Counted from the stretch's first letter, positions 44,601-53,619 are shown. The stretch is DNA of 64,000 nt from Engraulis encrasicolus (GCF_034702125.1 NC_085870.1:4560753-4624752); one strand, 5' to 3'. A program made the numbers and translations. Notes: a model not told the origin generated them from the letters alone.

Positions 44601-47600
44601 GCAGCTTGTGTCGCTCCTCTGTGTCTTGGGTATCTCTTTCAAATGGCTTACAAAGTTCATCAATGTCCTTTGTGGAATACTGGATGCACTCCTTACTGTA
44701 TACTGAATGAAACAGCCCCTGCAAGACCTTGTCCATTTCGCGCCTAAGCGGTGAGGATGCCCATGTGTAAGATCCAACCGCTAGGGAATAATGTCCAACT
44801 TCAGCATCACCACAGGAGTTTGACCGAATTATGTACGCTTTTGACTGAGCATCTCTGAGTTGTTCGAGTGTGGGCAGAAGTTGTGGGTACAGGTCATCTG
44901 TTCCAATGAGGTCAGCCATTCTGTCATACTCTTTGTTTCTGGCAGCCTGCTGGATATTACTCCAGACAGATTTTAGCACCTTAAAGGGTTTGGAAAGCCC
45001 TTCATTAGTGTGAGGAAACTTGTAAGGTTGGAGCCCATTCAGTTTGGGGTAGAATTGGCTGTGTAAGTTTGCGGACATTTGCATGAAACCTGATCTTTCG
45101 TGTCGACTCTTGACTTTTTGCAGCTTCTCTTCCTCTGGAGATTTCTGGCACCGGAGGGGAGTGCTTTCAGTGCTCTCAGTGCTCTGAAGCAAATATTTGG
45201 ACATTTCGTGGTTAAACATAATGTTCAGCTCCTCCACCATGAGGTAAGATCTTCTTTTCCCTGCAGACTGATGATCCCTTTGCTTGGAATATGCCCACCT
45301 AGACGTCAACCTCTCTTTCCTGCAAGCCTGTGAGAATTGATATGCTACTGCAATGCAGTCATCCACTGTCTCAAACCTGAGATCATTATTTGATGTCTGC
45401 CTGAGAATATTCTCTGCTTGTTCATAATCTAATTTCCTATTCGACTTAATCCTTGACAATTGCCACGTTTTGTTTGTGATCTGACCTGATTTTTTATCCA
45501 CAGTAGTGATTAATGAAATTACATTACGGACTTTACCAGGGGAAAGGCTCCTCTTATCTTCTTCTGTCTCGTGTCTGTAAAGAGCATCATCATTTTCCAA
45601 AGTGCAGACAACATCAGCAATGTGAACTCCAACCTCATAATGCAAGTCTACGTCTTTGATGCTTATTGCATCATCCAGTCGTTTTGCATTTGGTGGGTCG
45701 ATGGTGAATGTTTTCACATGCCTATGGTCCACTATGGCCTTGCCAACAACCACTGCAGGATGTGGAACTAGATTAGGTGGAAGCTGATATGGTTTGAACA
45801 TTGCATCCAAAACCTTCTCATCCTCCTCCACTGAGGCCCCAACGGGCAGAACATCTATTACTTTCCCGAGAGGGAACGGGCAGTTATCTTTCCAGCAAAT
45901 CACTTCCACAACAAAGACATGCTTTCGCTTCATCTGCTCATTTATATGCACAGTGTCTTCACCGTCAGGCTGGTGAATGGGTAACCAGTTGCCAGGCTTC
46001 CGCAGTAGCACTCTGATCTTCACTCCATTCCTAAGGGGCACCATTGTTTTCTGAATAAATTTCTTCTCCTTGTATTGCATTTTGTACTGGAAGTCATCCT
46101 CAAGAAAGCACACAAAGGACTGACCCACAAGACTGCTGTTACTGGCTTGACTTAACATGTGGTCAGAGGGCTCTCTGTATCTTCTACTGTGGCTTGTGTT
46201 AAATGGCTGCCGGAGCAGTCCTCCTTGTCCACATCTTCTTGAGTATTGTGGAGATGCATAGGTGGCCTCACTCTCACTGTCTATATCTGATTCATCAGAA
46301 TTGTCTTCAGCATACTCTTTGATCATTTGTTGTAGTATTGGATCCACTTCATCCTGAGCAACTGGTGGAGGGGGTTCTTCCGCATCAACGTCATACTCTG
46401 GTCTTTGGAATCTGGAAAGGTCTTCCACCTCTTCTCTCAGGAACTCTTCGGTAAGATATTCGGGTTGCGCACTCCCTTTCTGGATGCAGTGTTCTACATA
46501 ACACCTCCATGTTCTGGAGCATTTCCCGAAGTAGCAGAGAGCTGCAGCGTCTCCCACCACTATCACCTGAGACTGGGCTCTGGTCATGGCCGTATTCAGG
46601 ACACGGGCATCATTGAAGAACTCCAGACAACATTTGGACGCCAGTAGATGATCAGTTGTCTGGACTGTAGACATCACTATAACCCTAAACTGCTTGCCTG
46701 AGGAGAAAGATCACAAAATAACGTCACAAAAATCGTCACAAAAATAACAAACAATAAAAGCAAACTAACAAACAATAATTATGTCCAAAAAACCCCCCAC
46801 ACATTTCAGGCACTGTACTAGTAATTGATAACTAACCTTGGATATTGGCTACGCTTTGCACCAACACCAACCCATCTAGTCGTTTGCTCTTCAGGGCATC
46901 TCTTATGAATCTAATCTGTTGATATAAAGGTGATATATTTGTTAATATATGAAAGCTTTGTAATACTTTAAAACGTTGAACTGTGAGGGTTATATATGTT
47001 ATAGTTCACTAGCGATGGCAATTATACTGAATTGAAAATCCGTTTTCAGGTACATGCGGCCTTCACAGTCACACTCAATCAAATAAAATGTATTTATATA
47101 ACTATACCAATACTGTACAGTTGACTCAAAGTGCTTTCAAATACATATACACACATATGCTCATATTCACACACTAGCTCCAGAGGCTAACAAGAAGGCG
47201 CCAATTGGCCGGGGTTCATGACTGTGATACATAGTAGAGCCCATTGGAATAGTTCTTACCTGCCTACCCTCGGTGAGAATGCAGATGGCTTCTTTCTTCT
47301 CCACACCCCACTCCTGAACAGGCCATTGGTCATAGAGGTCCTTCACAATCTTAACGACACACTCTGTCTCTTCCCAATTGTAACAAGACTGGCTCTTTGC
47401 ATGCAGTCGGCATTCCCCCCTCACATGGTGAAACCTCAGGGGATAGTGTTTCGGGTGAGGGGGTACATCTCCACAAGCCCTGATGGCTACGCTCTTGCCA
47501 GTGTAGAAGTGAGTCGAGACAAACTTGACAATGTCTTCGTTGGAGCGGTAGTTTTCAGTGAAGATTATTCTGCTCTTTGAAGCTAGTTCTTTCTCTTGAG

Positions 47601-50600
47601 ACTGGTAGTAGTAGAAGAGACGGTTGAGCAGTGTGTGCTCTGAGCGCGTGTCGTCATTCACGGAGAACAGCCTGGGTCCCATCTGCATGTGATCTCCAGC
47701 TAAGACTACTCTCGTGGCAGGACCTGCCAATCCAAGGGCAACCAGCGCCTCGCACTCCAGCATCTGGGACGCCTCGTCTATCAGGATGTGGCTGAAGTAG
47801 TCTTTGGGGAGGTTCATGCTACAGAGTTTCTTTGCCCACAATGTTGTCGTAATCAGTATACGGTGCGAATCCAAGTCAGATCTTCTTGGCAACATGATGA
47901 ACTGCCCATCTTGAGATACAAGGCAGTACTTCAGGGTTATACTATCTGTGGCGTTAAGGCCTGAGCTTTTCTTGATTCTTAGTGGTCTAGCGTCATGACA
48001 TCCATTTTGGACGAATTGATGGAAGTGACGGCTGACATATATGTCTGCAGAGCTGGGGGTTTAAAAACGTAGTTTGGATAAGGTTAATAATTGTTTAGCA
48101 GTATACATATTTCCTGAATGTATGCTGCTCTAGCACAAATGTTATCTTTTCCATGAATATTTACCACCACCATACAGTTTTAAGTATTAATTATTATTAC
48201 TTTTCATATATGTTCTCCATTTTGAATTACCAGTCATAGACGTCTTTGGCTGCAAGACCTCCTGTACTTTCTTCAGACCAGTAAATATTAGGGTACTACT
48301 TTATAAATACTCATGAAAAGATCACATTTGTGAATGGGCATACGTTTTGATAACAAAGTAAAGTTAAACACTGGACTTTTAACACTGCTTATTGCATTGC
48401 TAAATCTACTTGAAATGACTTGATCAAATCTGTGATGTCCAGTTACCTGTTTGTATGAGTGCAGATGAGAACACGGCCACCTTTCTGGCAGACAACCTCT
48501 TTTGCAGCCGAGGCTAGCGTGAACGTTTTTCCCGTTCCAAAGGGACCATATATCAGCAATGGCGCCACACCATGTTGGCCGTCTGTGTCACCGAGCATGA
48601 ACTCCATGGCAGCTTGCTGTTTTCCGTTGAGGTGTGGGTACTTTGTGAAATGTGAAGGAAGGCAGCACTTGGTGAAATCAGGTAGGACATTATTAAGGTG
48701 TGGAAGGAGATCAATAGCCTTGTGCATCTCAAGGAAACTCAGGCGGTTCAACTGAAACTGCACCTCCACTTCATGTGTCTGACCCTTTCGCAAACCCAGG
48801 ACTGAACCGCATTCTCTTGACAGTTTCAGGTGGATCTCAGCCTCACTACCGAACTCTTCAACGATAAGCGCTTCATAAATCTTTTTCTTCTCAGGTTTTT
48901 GATCTTCAGGAGAAACCAAACCTACAAGAACGGTCTCCACCTCTCGTTTTAGCAGGACACCCTCTGGGGTACCTTGGGTTGCAGCATGGGAGAAAGGCAA
49001 TGAGCCAATAAAGTCTCCAGGGGCTGCTGAACAAGCCGAGACTGTAATGAATCCACGGAAATCAAGCCTGAGATTTAAAAAAAAAAAGAAAAAAAAAGAA
49101 AATCAAAACAAAGTTCATAAACAACAGTTCTTTCACCATTTGAAAATATTTTTTAAAAACTCTGAAAGGAGTGAAGCAAGGAATCTACAGTATAGCTCTT
49201 GGGTAGTCCTATATGTTGTGAGCACATACTGTATTGATCAATTTCAATATCCTGTATAAAGTAATACATAATAGACTATTCAATACTCTTTAAATATTTA
49301 TATTTATATAGAATATTGAATACCCTTAAAAATGCTAATATTTGAATCCCTTAGTTGCTGTCTAAGTAGGCTATTGCCTGCGTGGTTCCATTACCTTCTA
49401 ATTATATCCGTCTCAACACGTTCCTCCGTGTAAAGAAATCCATGCATTTTGTCCCTGTACTCATAAGGACGGATCATGGCAAGGCTTTCCACTGTACCGC
49501 TGGTATCGACCCTTGTTTCAGGAAGCCTATACTTTTCCAGAAGTTCTTCTGCCCTATTCACTCGAGGGTGGGGAATGATTGTTCGGTTTCCTTTGTGCCA
49601 ACGCTCCAGAGCAGGTGCTATAGTTTCCACCCCCTCCTCTGTTTTCAGAAGAGGCATAGCTGCTCCCACCCTCACCTTGATCTTCTTCAAAAGCACTGGT
49701 CTCATACCAAAGTCGAACACCAGCCACTGCTCACACAGACCAATATGGCAGGATGTGCACATAAAGGTGACGTTGACTTCGTAACACAGGCTGGACTTAG
49801 CGAAAGACTTTCCTTCTGCATATGTGCAGACCTTGCCTTGGGTGCTGAGACCCAGGCTGAAAACGCCTCTCTTGTCGTTCTTAAGCAGGGCTACATGCGA
49901 GAGTAATCTCTGAAAAAGAGGTTGTGGAATCTCATAAAGATGTGAAAAAAAGTAAACAACTAAGGTTACAGATCTGGATCTGTCAAACAATTAGGTTTGA
50001 AGTATGAGAATATGGCTCTTAAGAACCCAGATTCTGCAAGTTGCAATAGCCATAAACTCTCAGCTATGTTAACTTTCAAAGGTACAAATTGTTGCTTGAA
50101 ATGAAGATCACTGACCTCTGTTTTGATCTGGAAACTCCATTTAATCTGGGTGCCCACTTCCAGGCATTCCATGTACAGGTCTTCATCATGTGTGAGTTCA
50201 ACGTCATCAACGTTCTCAGCCATCTAGTAAAGGCAGTGCATATTTAGGTAACACTTAACGTATGATGTAACAATGTCATAACAGTGTCATAATAGTGTCA
50301 TGAAAGAGTCATAAACATAATGCCAATGTCATAAACGTTTTTGTGTCCATGAAAAGTTGACATTGTTTTTGTCATAACCGAATTGAACTTAAATGTAAAG
50401 TCATACAATGTTTATGACATTGACATAATGTTTATGACACATTCATGACTGCATTATTACAATGTCATACAGAGCGCAGAGGTCTTTTATTGATCTGTGA
50501 GGAGATAGAGGGTGTCTAACAGATTAGATTGTATGTTTACTGTCTCAAGTTAAAATAATGGATATTTTCACATACATTTCACATTGAACACAAATGTTGT

Positions 50601-52799
50601 AACTATATTTCAGTCTTCAGTGATTATAAAAGCACATTTGATGCAGCAACAAGTCTACTGCCGTCTGGGGCCTACAGGTTGTAGTAAGTGCAAATACTCT
50701 AGTCCACCTATGAGGACATGGGAACACTTGAAATTCACTTTTGATTTAGTTTCCTGAACTAGAGCTATTTGATAGTCACATATTCCTTCCTTTTAAGTGA
50801 ATGTTAAATTCCAAGTTTTGCACATGAGCCAAATGTGTATTAGGGCCCTATGTAATTATATATTATGATTATCGTAAAATTGTGAGATAGACCTCTGAAT
50901 CAGTTCATGCACTCCTGAGTAATTCATGTGATTTTACAGTGATTGTGTTTTACAGGTTGGATCATGCAACTATGCATGCAACTGCATGCAACTAAATGTG
51001 CTCTAAAATGATTTCAACAATACTACTTGACCATATTAATTCATTCAGGTGAATTCTACTTAAAGATACCTTTAACCCTTGTAAGGTGTTCGGGTCATTT
51101 TGACTAGGGGTGTAAATAAAAATCGAAATGTATCGATATACTATCGCGATATAATCTGATGATTGAATCAAATCGCATTGTATCGTGGGGCACTCTTAAG
51201 TATCGGAAATAATCGAATCGATGGCCCCTGCCCAAGGCCCTAGCTCCATAACATAATAAAAGTGGAAAAGTCATCAGAAAAAAGTTGAATCAAACCGTAT
51301 TGTATAGTATTGTGGGGTAAATAATAGAATTGCATCGTAGCGAATAATAAGATATCGATATTGAATCGTATCGTCTTGGAGGCTGTGATTTACACCCCTG
51401 ATTTTGACCCGGTCATTTTGACCCGTTTAAAATTTTTAGCTTGAGAAAAATAGTATCAATTATTATTCTTTCACACTGAGATTCACTGGCTTTGGCTCAT
51501 TTTCAGTAAAGAACATGAATCTGAAAAATATTGATAACACCCCTCTCTCTGTATCTTCCTCTCTCAAAAACGTAAACAGAAATTCACAGACAGGGTGAGG
51601 GGAACATGAGGGTGAACATGAGCTTTTGGGTGAACATGAGATTTTTTTCCATTTTTCTTTTTTTTTTTTTCTATATGCCCGGGTCAAATTGACCCAAACA
51701 CCTTCTATGTAACCAAAACACGAACACGTTACAAGGGTTAAGTGCCCTGCAGCTTGTTTACTGGGTTGTCGCACCCAGGGTGTGAACCCGAGGGTTTAGT
51801 TTAGTAAGACACCTTCTTGAGACTTGAGTTCCACTGACAAACAAATAATAACGCTGAAATGTGTATCAATCAACATAATAACTGGTGGGTGAGCAACTTT
51901 GGCCCAAGGGCAACATTGGCTTGTCAGTAATAACAAATAATGTACATAGACATCACTTTTTGACCATTTACGATTGTAATGAAATGTATAGCTATTTAGA
52001 TGAATACAGTAGCCTTGGTTAATCTCAAAGCCCCAAAACGCTTATATTGGGTAGCCATTTTAAGAGCTCAGCGGACCGAATGCGGCCCCTGTGCCTGAGT
52101 TTGCCTACTTCTGACCTATAAGAGTATCACAAATAGTCTCACGCACAATCTCAACCGTTTGGTTACTGCTCTCTCTGTACTCCTTCAGTAGACGGTCTTG
52201 GTAAGATCCCTTATTTGCCACAGATCCTTGGATCTTTCTTTCACGCCTGAAAATTACACATGAGTCATTAGGATGCAGGAATGTCATCTGTCATTTTTTA
52301 AAAAAAATGTAATTTAAACTGTGTTTGGTGGTTCTCTCTTTTACCTGTCTTCAGCTGTGGCCAGATTGGTAGAGGGGTGCGGAATGAGTGACGGGACTGA
52401 TCTGTGATCTGGCCGCTGGTGAGATTTTCTAACCATACTAATAAAAGCATTGTGATCTAATGCATTGTTTTTCAGGAAAGTCCACAGGAAAGCTTCCTCA
52501 GCAGTCCTGGCAAAGGTACACTTTTGCCCATACTGTGTGCACCCAAATCCCTCCACAAAGAAACAACACACATCATATCTCGATGGGTTTGGAGATTTGG
52601 GTCGAACTGAGATTGGTCTCCAGCATGTTTCTTTCTTCTTGAATTTAGCAAAGAGCAGATTGCCCTGACACGTGTGTGCTAAGGTCTTCACGGAGTATGT
52701 TACCTCATTTTCCTCGACAGTGCAAACAGAGCAGCCTACCCACAGCTCAGCTTGCTTGATTACATCATCTAGAATGGATGAATGATACTGGGCTGCCAT
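29498..52799 (-). CDS. helz2: HELZ2-like protein (helicase with zinc finger 2), 19 coding exons
   Basis: Exons (minus strand, 5' to 3'): 52799-52345, 52246-52147, 50223-50116, 49909-49395, 49067-48447, 48052-47260, 46915-46837, 46697-43511, 42927-42842, 42149-42015, 41881-41744, 41318-41177, 41014-40892, 40237-40045, 32765-32619, 32304-32083, 30761-30605, 30181-30014, 29640-29498. They sum to 7512 nt, 2503 codons plus stop, close to human HELZ2 (about 2650). Domain order is Cys-rich/CCCH-like (about 20-130), UPF1-like helicase 1 (GPFGTGKT near 566, DEAS near 692), RNB domain (DPPNAKRLDDA near 1224) and helicase 2 (GPPGTGKT 2024-2031, DECA near 2204). HELZ2 is a nuclear/cytoplasmic co-activator of PPARs and an interferon-stimulated RNA helicase/nuclease in mammals. 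The start is the least certain part: the frame stays open upstream to an acceptor-like CAG, so a further 5' exon may exist. Confidence 0.9.
30014..30181 (-). CDS. helz2: helz2 exon 18 (helicase 2, motif VI)
   Basis: The acceptor is TGTTTCGTAG and the donor CTGG|GTAAGA. It reads SEWRYVILSVVRSCPEEDIP ... INVAITRAQDGLCILG, with the arginine-finger motif VI. Confidence 0.94.
30605..30761 (-). CDS. helz2: helz2 exon 17
   Basis: The acceptor is TTTAATAACAG and the donor CAAG|GTAAGA. It reads KIAEELVKIGKIRQEDIAIL, then SPYNAQVANIKAQL, the motif V region of SF1 helicases. Confidence 0.93.
30876..31090 (+). repeat. tRNA-derived SINE in intron 16
   Basis: The head TGGCCTAATGGTCAGGTTAG is an A-box-type start. 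It is followed by GGTTGCAAGTTAGAATCAC (a decayed B box), GAGCAAGGCACCTAACCCC, and a 3' part with TTTTGGATAAAAGCATTGCC, the usual order of this fish SINE class. Confidence 0.65.
31385..31958. mobile_element. hAT MITE in intron 16
   Basis: The ends are CAGGGGTCCCCAA and TTGGGGACCCCTG, with an exact 8-bp duplication CTCTAATG at 31377-31384 and 31959-31966. The interior is AT-rich with a GGCCGGATGCGGCCCGCC segment near the left end. Confidence 0.92.
32083..32304 (-). CDS. helz2: helz2 exon 16
   Basis: The acceptor is TTTCCCACAG and the donor GCC|GTGAGT. It is 74 codons, phase 0: HEDICEFPSTAYYGGTLQT ... RIVFVDIEGTESRQF ... NEEECIKA. Confidence 0.93.
32619..32765 (-). CDS. helz2: helz2 exon 15 (helicase 2, motif III)
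   Basis: The acceptor is TTTTCCTAG and the donor ATG|GTACCT. It is 49 codons, phase 0: IVLLGDHKQLRPIVANRKAN ... RLNVQYRM. It contains the GDxxQL motif III and the start of motif IV. Confidence 0.94.
33610..34985. mobile_element. Harbinger-type relic carrying only a Myb-like gene, in intron 14
   Basis: The inverted ends are TAGGCGTGTTTATATGGACA and TGTCCATATATACACGCCTA, followed inward by AAAGAGATTA-rich subterminal DNA at both ends. The interior encodes a Myb/SANT-like protein on the minus strand. Harbinger elements normally carry this plus a DDE transposase, which is absent here. GGGACGAATGAAAC-type words recur at 34078, 34273 and 34299, and inverted at 34253. Confidence 0.82.
34268..34642 (-). 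CDS. Myb/SANT-like DNA-binding protein of a Harbinger-type element
   Basis: ATG at 34642 (MAAVVRKNKNWSGEETVFLL). The N-terminal Trp-containing trihelix continues with IFSDVYTALKEAGFDRSVDQ and IKSRWKALKASYSNAKRQN, which is the Myb/SANT-like (MADF-related) fold of Harbinger accessory proteins that bring the transposase to the ends and to the nucleus. A KEMEDILG segment follows, as in zebrafish-type Harbinger Myb proteins. The last 20 residues look non-homologous and may be intron read-through after a possible GGTGAATT donor. I see no partner transposase. Confidence 0.7.
   Translation of the reverse strand: MAAVVRKNKNWSGEETVFLLKTLQEQNIMAKLDGRKVRNVEIFSDVYTALKEAGFDRSVDQIKSRWKALKASYSNAKRQNSKSGSSPANFAYQKEMEDILGGELFLFTTHCFIRPSCVFHPSRQ
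35290..35535 (+). repeat. Minisatellite, about 36-42 bp unit, about 6 copies
   Basis: The unit GGGGGCCCCCTAGGTTGCAG plus CCATATCTAGCCTGTG is repeated with small changes. The GGGGGCCCCC core is palindromic. Confidence 0.9.
35793..35925 (+). repeat. Minisatellite, 39-bp unit, about 3.4 copies
   Basis: The unit CTCCATGGGCCCCTGGGCCA plus AACAGCAAGAAAGGCCCAC is repeated. Frames across it give repetitive peptides and are not genes. Confidence 0.9.
36477..36831. mobile_element. TTAA-type MITE, family AAAGGGACACTGTG, copy 2 (intron 14)
   Basis: It runs from TTAAAGGGACACTGTGTGAG to GCAGTGTCCCTTTAA. It matches copy 1 at 28436-28796 along its length, including GGTCCGCCATTTTGAATTTC. Confidence 0.88.
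37237..37680. repeat. Diverged inverted repeat with possible DDE-transposase remnants
   Basis: 37340-37435, reverse-complemented, resembles 37538-37665: GTAAATTATGTGAA, CAACAGGAAATCAAAC and ATGTTAGATAA match. Both arms can be read as ...MLDNARSH / MLDKAPSH, reminiscent of the DNAPSH motif of Tc1/mariner- or pogo-type transposases. This is a weak assignment. Confidence 0.35.
37690..38760 (-). mobile_element. LINE reverse-transcriptase fragment (CR1/L2-like, minus strand) in intron 14
   Basis: On the minus strand: VENYRPVSLPPFLSKTLERT, QSGFRSGHSTETALLSVIEA, LFILDLSAAFDTVNHKILL, STGVPQGSVLGPLLFA, and, after frame breaks, MKDHHLQLNLTK and NLGVMIDSELSWSNYIN. The YADD region is shifted out of frame (about 38160-38215). 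It is a different LINE subfamily from the 24-kb copy, lies in the same orientation as the host gene, and is inactive. Confidence 0.85.
39031..39854. mobile_element. hAT element relic with a transposase tail, in intron 14
   Basis: The ends are CAGGGCTTCGAACCGGTTC and GGTTCAAAGCCCTG, with an exact 8-bp duplication CACTAAAC at 39023-39030 and 39855-39862. Inside on the plus strand (about 39477-39577) is LPVTQVSMERTFSSLRFIL, the usual hAT dimerisation-domain motif. It is a deletion derivative of an autonomous element. Confidence 0.9.
40045..40237 (-). CDS. helz2: helz2 exon 14 (helicase 2, Walker B)
   Basis: The acceptor is TCACCTGCAG. It reads HDIILCTCTAASSANL and PSFILIDECAMATEPQALIP. The Walker B core is DECA where many UPF1-like helicases have DEAx. 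The donor is AAG|GTACGT. Confidence 0.93.
40376..40794. mobile_element. TTAA-type MITE with 70-bp inverted ends, in intron 13
   Basis: It starts TTAAAGGGACAGTTTGGTCA and ends TGACCAAACTGTCCCTTTAA. The arms stay complementary for about 70 bp, down to the GACTTGTCAGTACCTG region. TTAA at both edges fits a piggyBac- or Kolobok-type target. Confidence 0.88.
40892..41014 (-). CDS. helz2: helz2 exon 13
   Basis: The acceptor is CCGTCTTAG and the donor GAAAA|GTAAGC. It reads SITLHHRIRESGNPHSEDIK then an acidic, Lys/Glu-rich stretch likely to be helical. Confidence 0.88.
41177..41318 (-). CDS. helz2: helz2 exon 12
   Basis: The acceptor is GGTCTGCAG and the donor CTCAG|GTTAGT. It reads YLLKFEENLKPLRVYSRQTE, then a basic Ser/Arg segment. 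Confidence 0.9.
41744..41881 (-). CDS. helz2: helz2 exon 11 (helicase 2, Walker A)
   Basis: The acceptor is TTGTACAG. It continues GTGKTVVGAYIAYWFQKLLE and VVMYCGPSHKSVDVVA (motif Ia). The donor is GCTG|GTAAGT. Confidence 0.93.
42015..42149 (-). CDS. helz2: helz2 exon 10 (helicase 2, Q motif and start of Walker A)
   Basis: The acceptor is CTATCTGCAG. It reads RQLPPLNESQYDAVAHAINS and FTIIQGPP. The donor CCAG|GTATGA splits the Walker A glycine codon. Confidence 0.92.
42842..42927 (-). CDS. helz2: helz2 exon 9
   Basis: The acceptor is CTTTTTTTAG and the donor GACA|GTGAGA. It reads RTENAVNNIVKANDLVQNIA then LGWGLKND, just ahead of the second helicase. Confidence 0.82.
43511..46697 (-). CDS. 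helz2: helz2 exon 8, 3.2 kb (helicase 1 end, acidic linker, RNB domain)
   Basis: The acceptor is CTCCTCAG. It opens with GKQFRVIVMSTVQTT and LNTAMTRAQSQVIVVGD (motif VI). An acidic, Ser/Pro-rich linker follows (about 990-1050). Then comes an RNase II/RNB domain with TFTIDPPNAKRLDDAISI. In E. coli RNase II the four active-site Asp are spaced D-x5-D-x-DD; here the second position is Arg. GVHIADV and LSPGKVRNVISL, typical RNB text, follow. The C-terminal part leads to helicase 2. One uninterrupted exon of this size with no stop supports a live gene. Confidence 0.95.
46837..46915 (-). CDS. helz2: helz2 exon 7
   Basis: A short exon, acceptor TATCAACAG and donor CAAG|GTTAGT: IRFIRDALKSKRLDGLVLVQ then SVANIQ. 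It carries the link to helicase motif V. Confidence 0.88.
47260..48052 (-). CDS. helz2: helz2 exon 6 (helicase 1, motifs II-IV)
   Basis: The acceptor is AAACCCCCAG. It reads ADIYVSRHFHQFV ... SHILIDEASQMLECEALVAL (motif II), LAGDHMQMGPRLFS (motif III) and FTENYRSNEDIV (motif IV), ending ICILTEGRQ. The donor is CAG|GTAAGA. Confidence 0.95.
48105..48380. repeat. Degenerate AAAGGGACACTG-family MITE in intron 5
   Basis: Words such as GAATGTATGCTGC, CCATGAATATTTACCACC and AAGATCACATTTG follow the order seen in the better copies at 28436 and 36477. Both ends are eroded. Confidence 0.5.
48447..49067 (-). CDS. helz2: helz2 exon 5 (helicase 1, Walker A)
   Basis: The acceptor is AAATCTCAG. It encodes the beta-barrel-like 1B region, then LNGKQQAAMEFML (Q-motif area) and LLIYGPFGTGKTFTLASAA (motif I), ending ICTHTNR (motif Ia). 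The donor is ACAG|GTAACT. Confidence 0.93.
49395..49909 (-). CDS. helz2: helz2 exon 4
   Basis: The acceptor is CTCTTTTTCAG and the donor AGAAG|GTAATG. It includes a Cys-rich piece (SSLCYEVNVTFMCTSCHIGLC) preceding the first helicase, possibly metal binding. Confidence 0.88.
50116..50223 (-). CDS. helz2: helz2 exon 3
   Basis: The acceptor is CTTTACTAG. It is exactly 36 codons, phase 0 at both ends: MAENVDDVELTHDEDLYMEC ... FQIKTE. The donor is GAG|GTCAGT. Its first codon happens to be ATG, so it could be an alternative start. Confidence 0.75.
50240..50465. repeat. GTCATAA-rich inverted-repeat MITE in intron 3'-flank region
   Basis: It consists of repeated ATGTCATAA/TTATGACA words facing each other (left AATGTCATAACAGTGTCATA, right TGTTTATGACATTGACATAA). 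It is probably a decayed MITE in the intron between exons 2 and 3. Confidence 0.6.
51072..51741. mobile_element. piggyBac-like MITE in intron 2
   Basis: It starts TTAACCCTTGTAAGGTGTTC and ends GTTACAAGGGTTAA. Inner palindromes GGTCATTTTGAC and GGGTCAAATTGACCC lie near each end. TTAA lies at both edges. A hAT MITE is nested within. Confidence 0.85.
51105..51400. mobile_element. hAT MITE nested in the piggyBac-like MITE
   Basis: The ends are TAGGGGTGTAAAT and ATTTACACCCCTG, with an exact 8-bp duplication ATTTTGAC at 51097-51104 and 51401-51408. The interior is rich in TATCGAT/ATCGAA words. Confidence 0.88.
52147..52246 (-). CDS. helz2: helz2 exon 2
   Basis: The acceptor is AATTTTCAG. It reads RERKIQGSVANKGSYQDRLL to QTVEI. 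I set the donor at ATT|GTGCGT because this keeps the frame into exon 3. The nearby GTGAGA donor would cause a stop. Confidence 0.6.
52345..52799 (-). CDS. helz2: helz2 exon 1 (Cys-rich N-terminus, CCCH-like finger)
   Basis: The chosen ATG is at 52799 (ACAATGGCA, a fair Kozak context). It encodes MAAQYHSSILDDVI, a C-x2-C segment (VGCSVCTVEEN ... LAHTCQGN), and a CCCH-type pattern CCFFVEGFGCTQYGQKCTFAR in which the final His is Arg. The donor is GACAG|GTAAAA. The exon may begin at 52837 after TGTACAG. Confidence 0.75.
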
Positions 52800-52918
52800 T
52801 GTAAGACATTGCTGTCGAGGGATCACCTGTAGATCACCTGTACATGAAAGAAGACAACACTAGAGTGAATGAAAACTTTTTATAATGCCTAGGTCCTATG
52901 TAAAACACAACACACTGC

Positions 52919-53170
52919 TAGCCTGGTGAACCAGCGCCACCCGCTGGACGGCAAAATGTTTTGTCTACGGGTGGGTCTGGCCTCGCATAATGATTCAATG
53001 AAGCCAGAATGCCATGAATCTGGCAAACCAATTACAACGCAAAGATGTGTTTTGAATCAAAGCGGGCAGGGTTTTGAGGGAACGTTGTTCTCATCAACAA
53101 TCTTCGGATGTATTATGTATCGAGGCCAGACTAAATTAGACATCCACATTTAGTCTGGTTTACCAGGCTA
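52919..53170. mobile_element. TIR element with a CCTGGTGAACCAG end, upstream of helz2
   Basis: The left end is TAGCCTGGTGAACCAG and the right end CTGGTTTACCAGGCTA. A 9-bp direct repeat ACACACTGC lies at 52910-52918 and 53171-53179. It sits about 120 bp upstream of helz2 exon 1, so it may lie in the promoter or first intron. Confidence 0.8.
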
Positions 53171-53267
53171 ACACACTGCAATATAGGCCCAGTGCACTGC
53201 ATTAATGTTGACCTACTGGTCAATAGCAAAAGGCTGATTTAGTGTTACTGTATAATAGCTGTAGCCC

Positions 53268-53619
<352 letters not shown>

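Noticed and set aside
47218..47580. Plus-strand frames antisense to helz2 exons (also 43711, 44486, 45571, 49382)
   Set aside because: Shadows of the minus-strand coding exons; no domain or splice support.
50116..50223. Start of helz2 translation at the first ATG of exon 3
   Set aside because: Exons 1-2 join to it in frame and encode Cys-rich text suited to HELZ2; kept only as a possible alternative start.
52105..52146. Extending helz2 exon 2 to GTGAGA or to the stop at 52105
   Set aside because: Those ends put exon 3 out of frame or stop the protein; GTGCGT keeps it open.
52866..52884. Interferon response element upstream of helz2
   Set aside because: TTTTCATTC on the minus strand is only a partial match, and the true transcription start is unknown.
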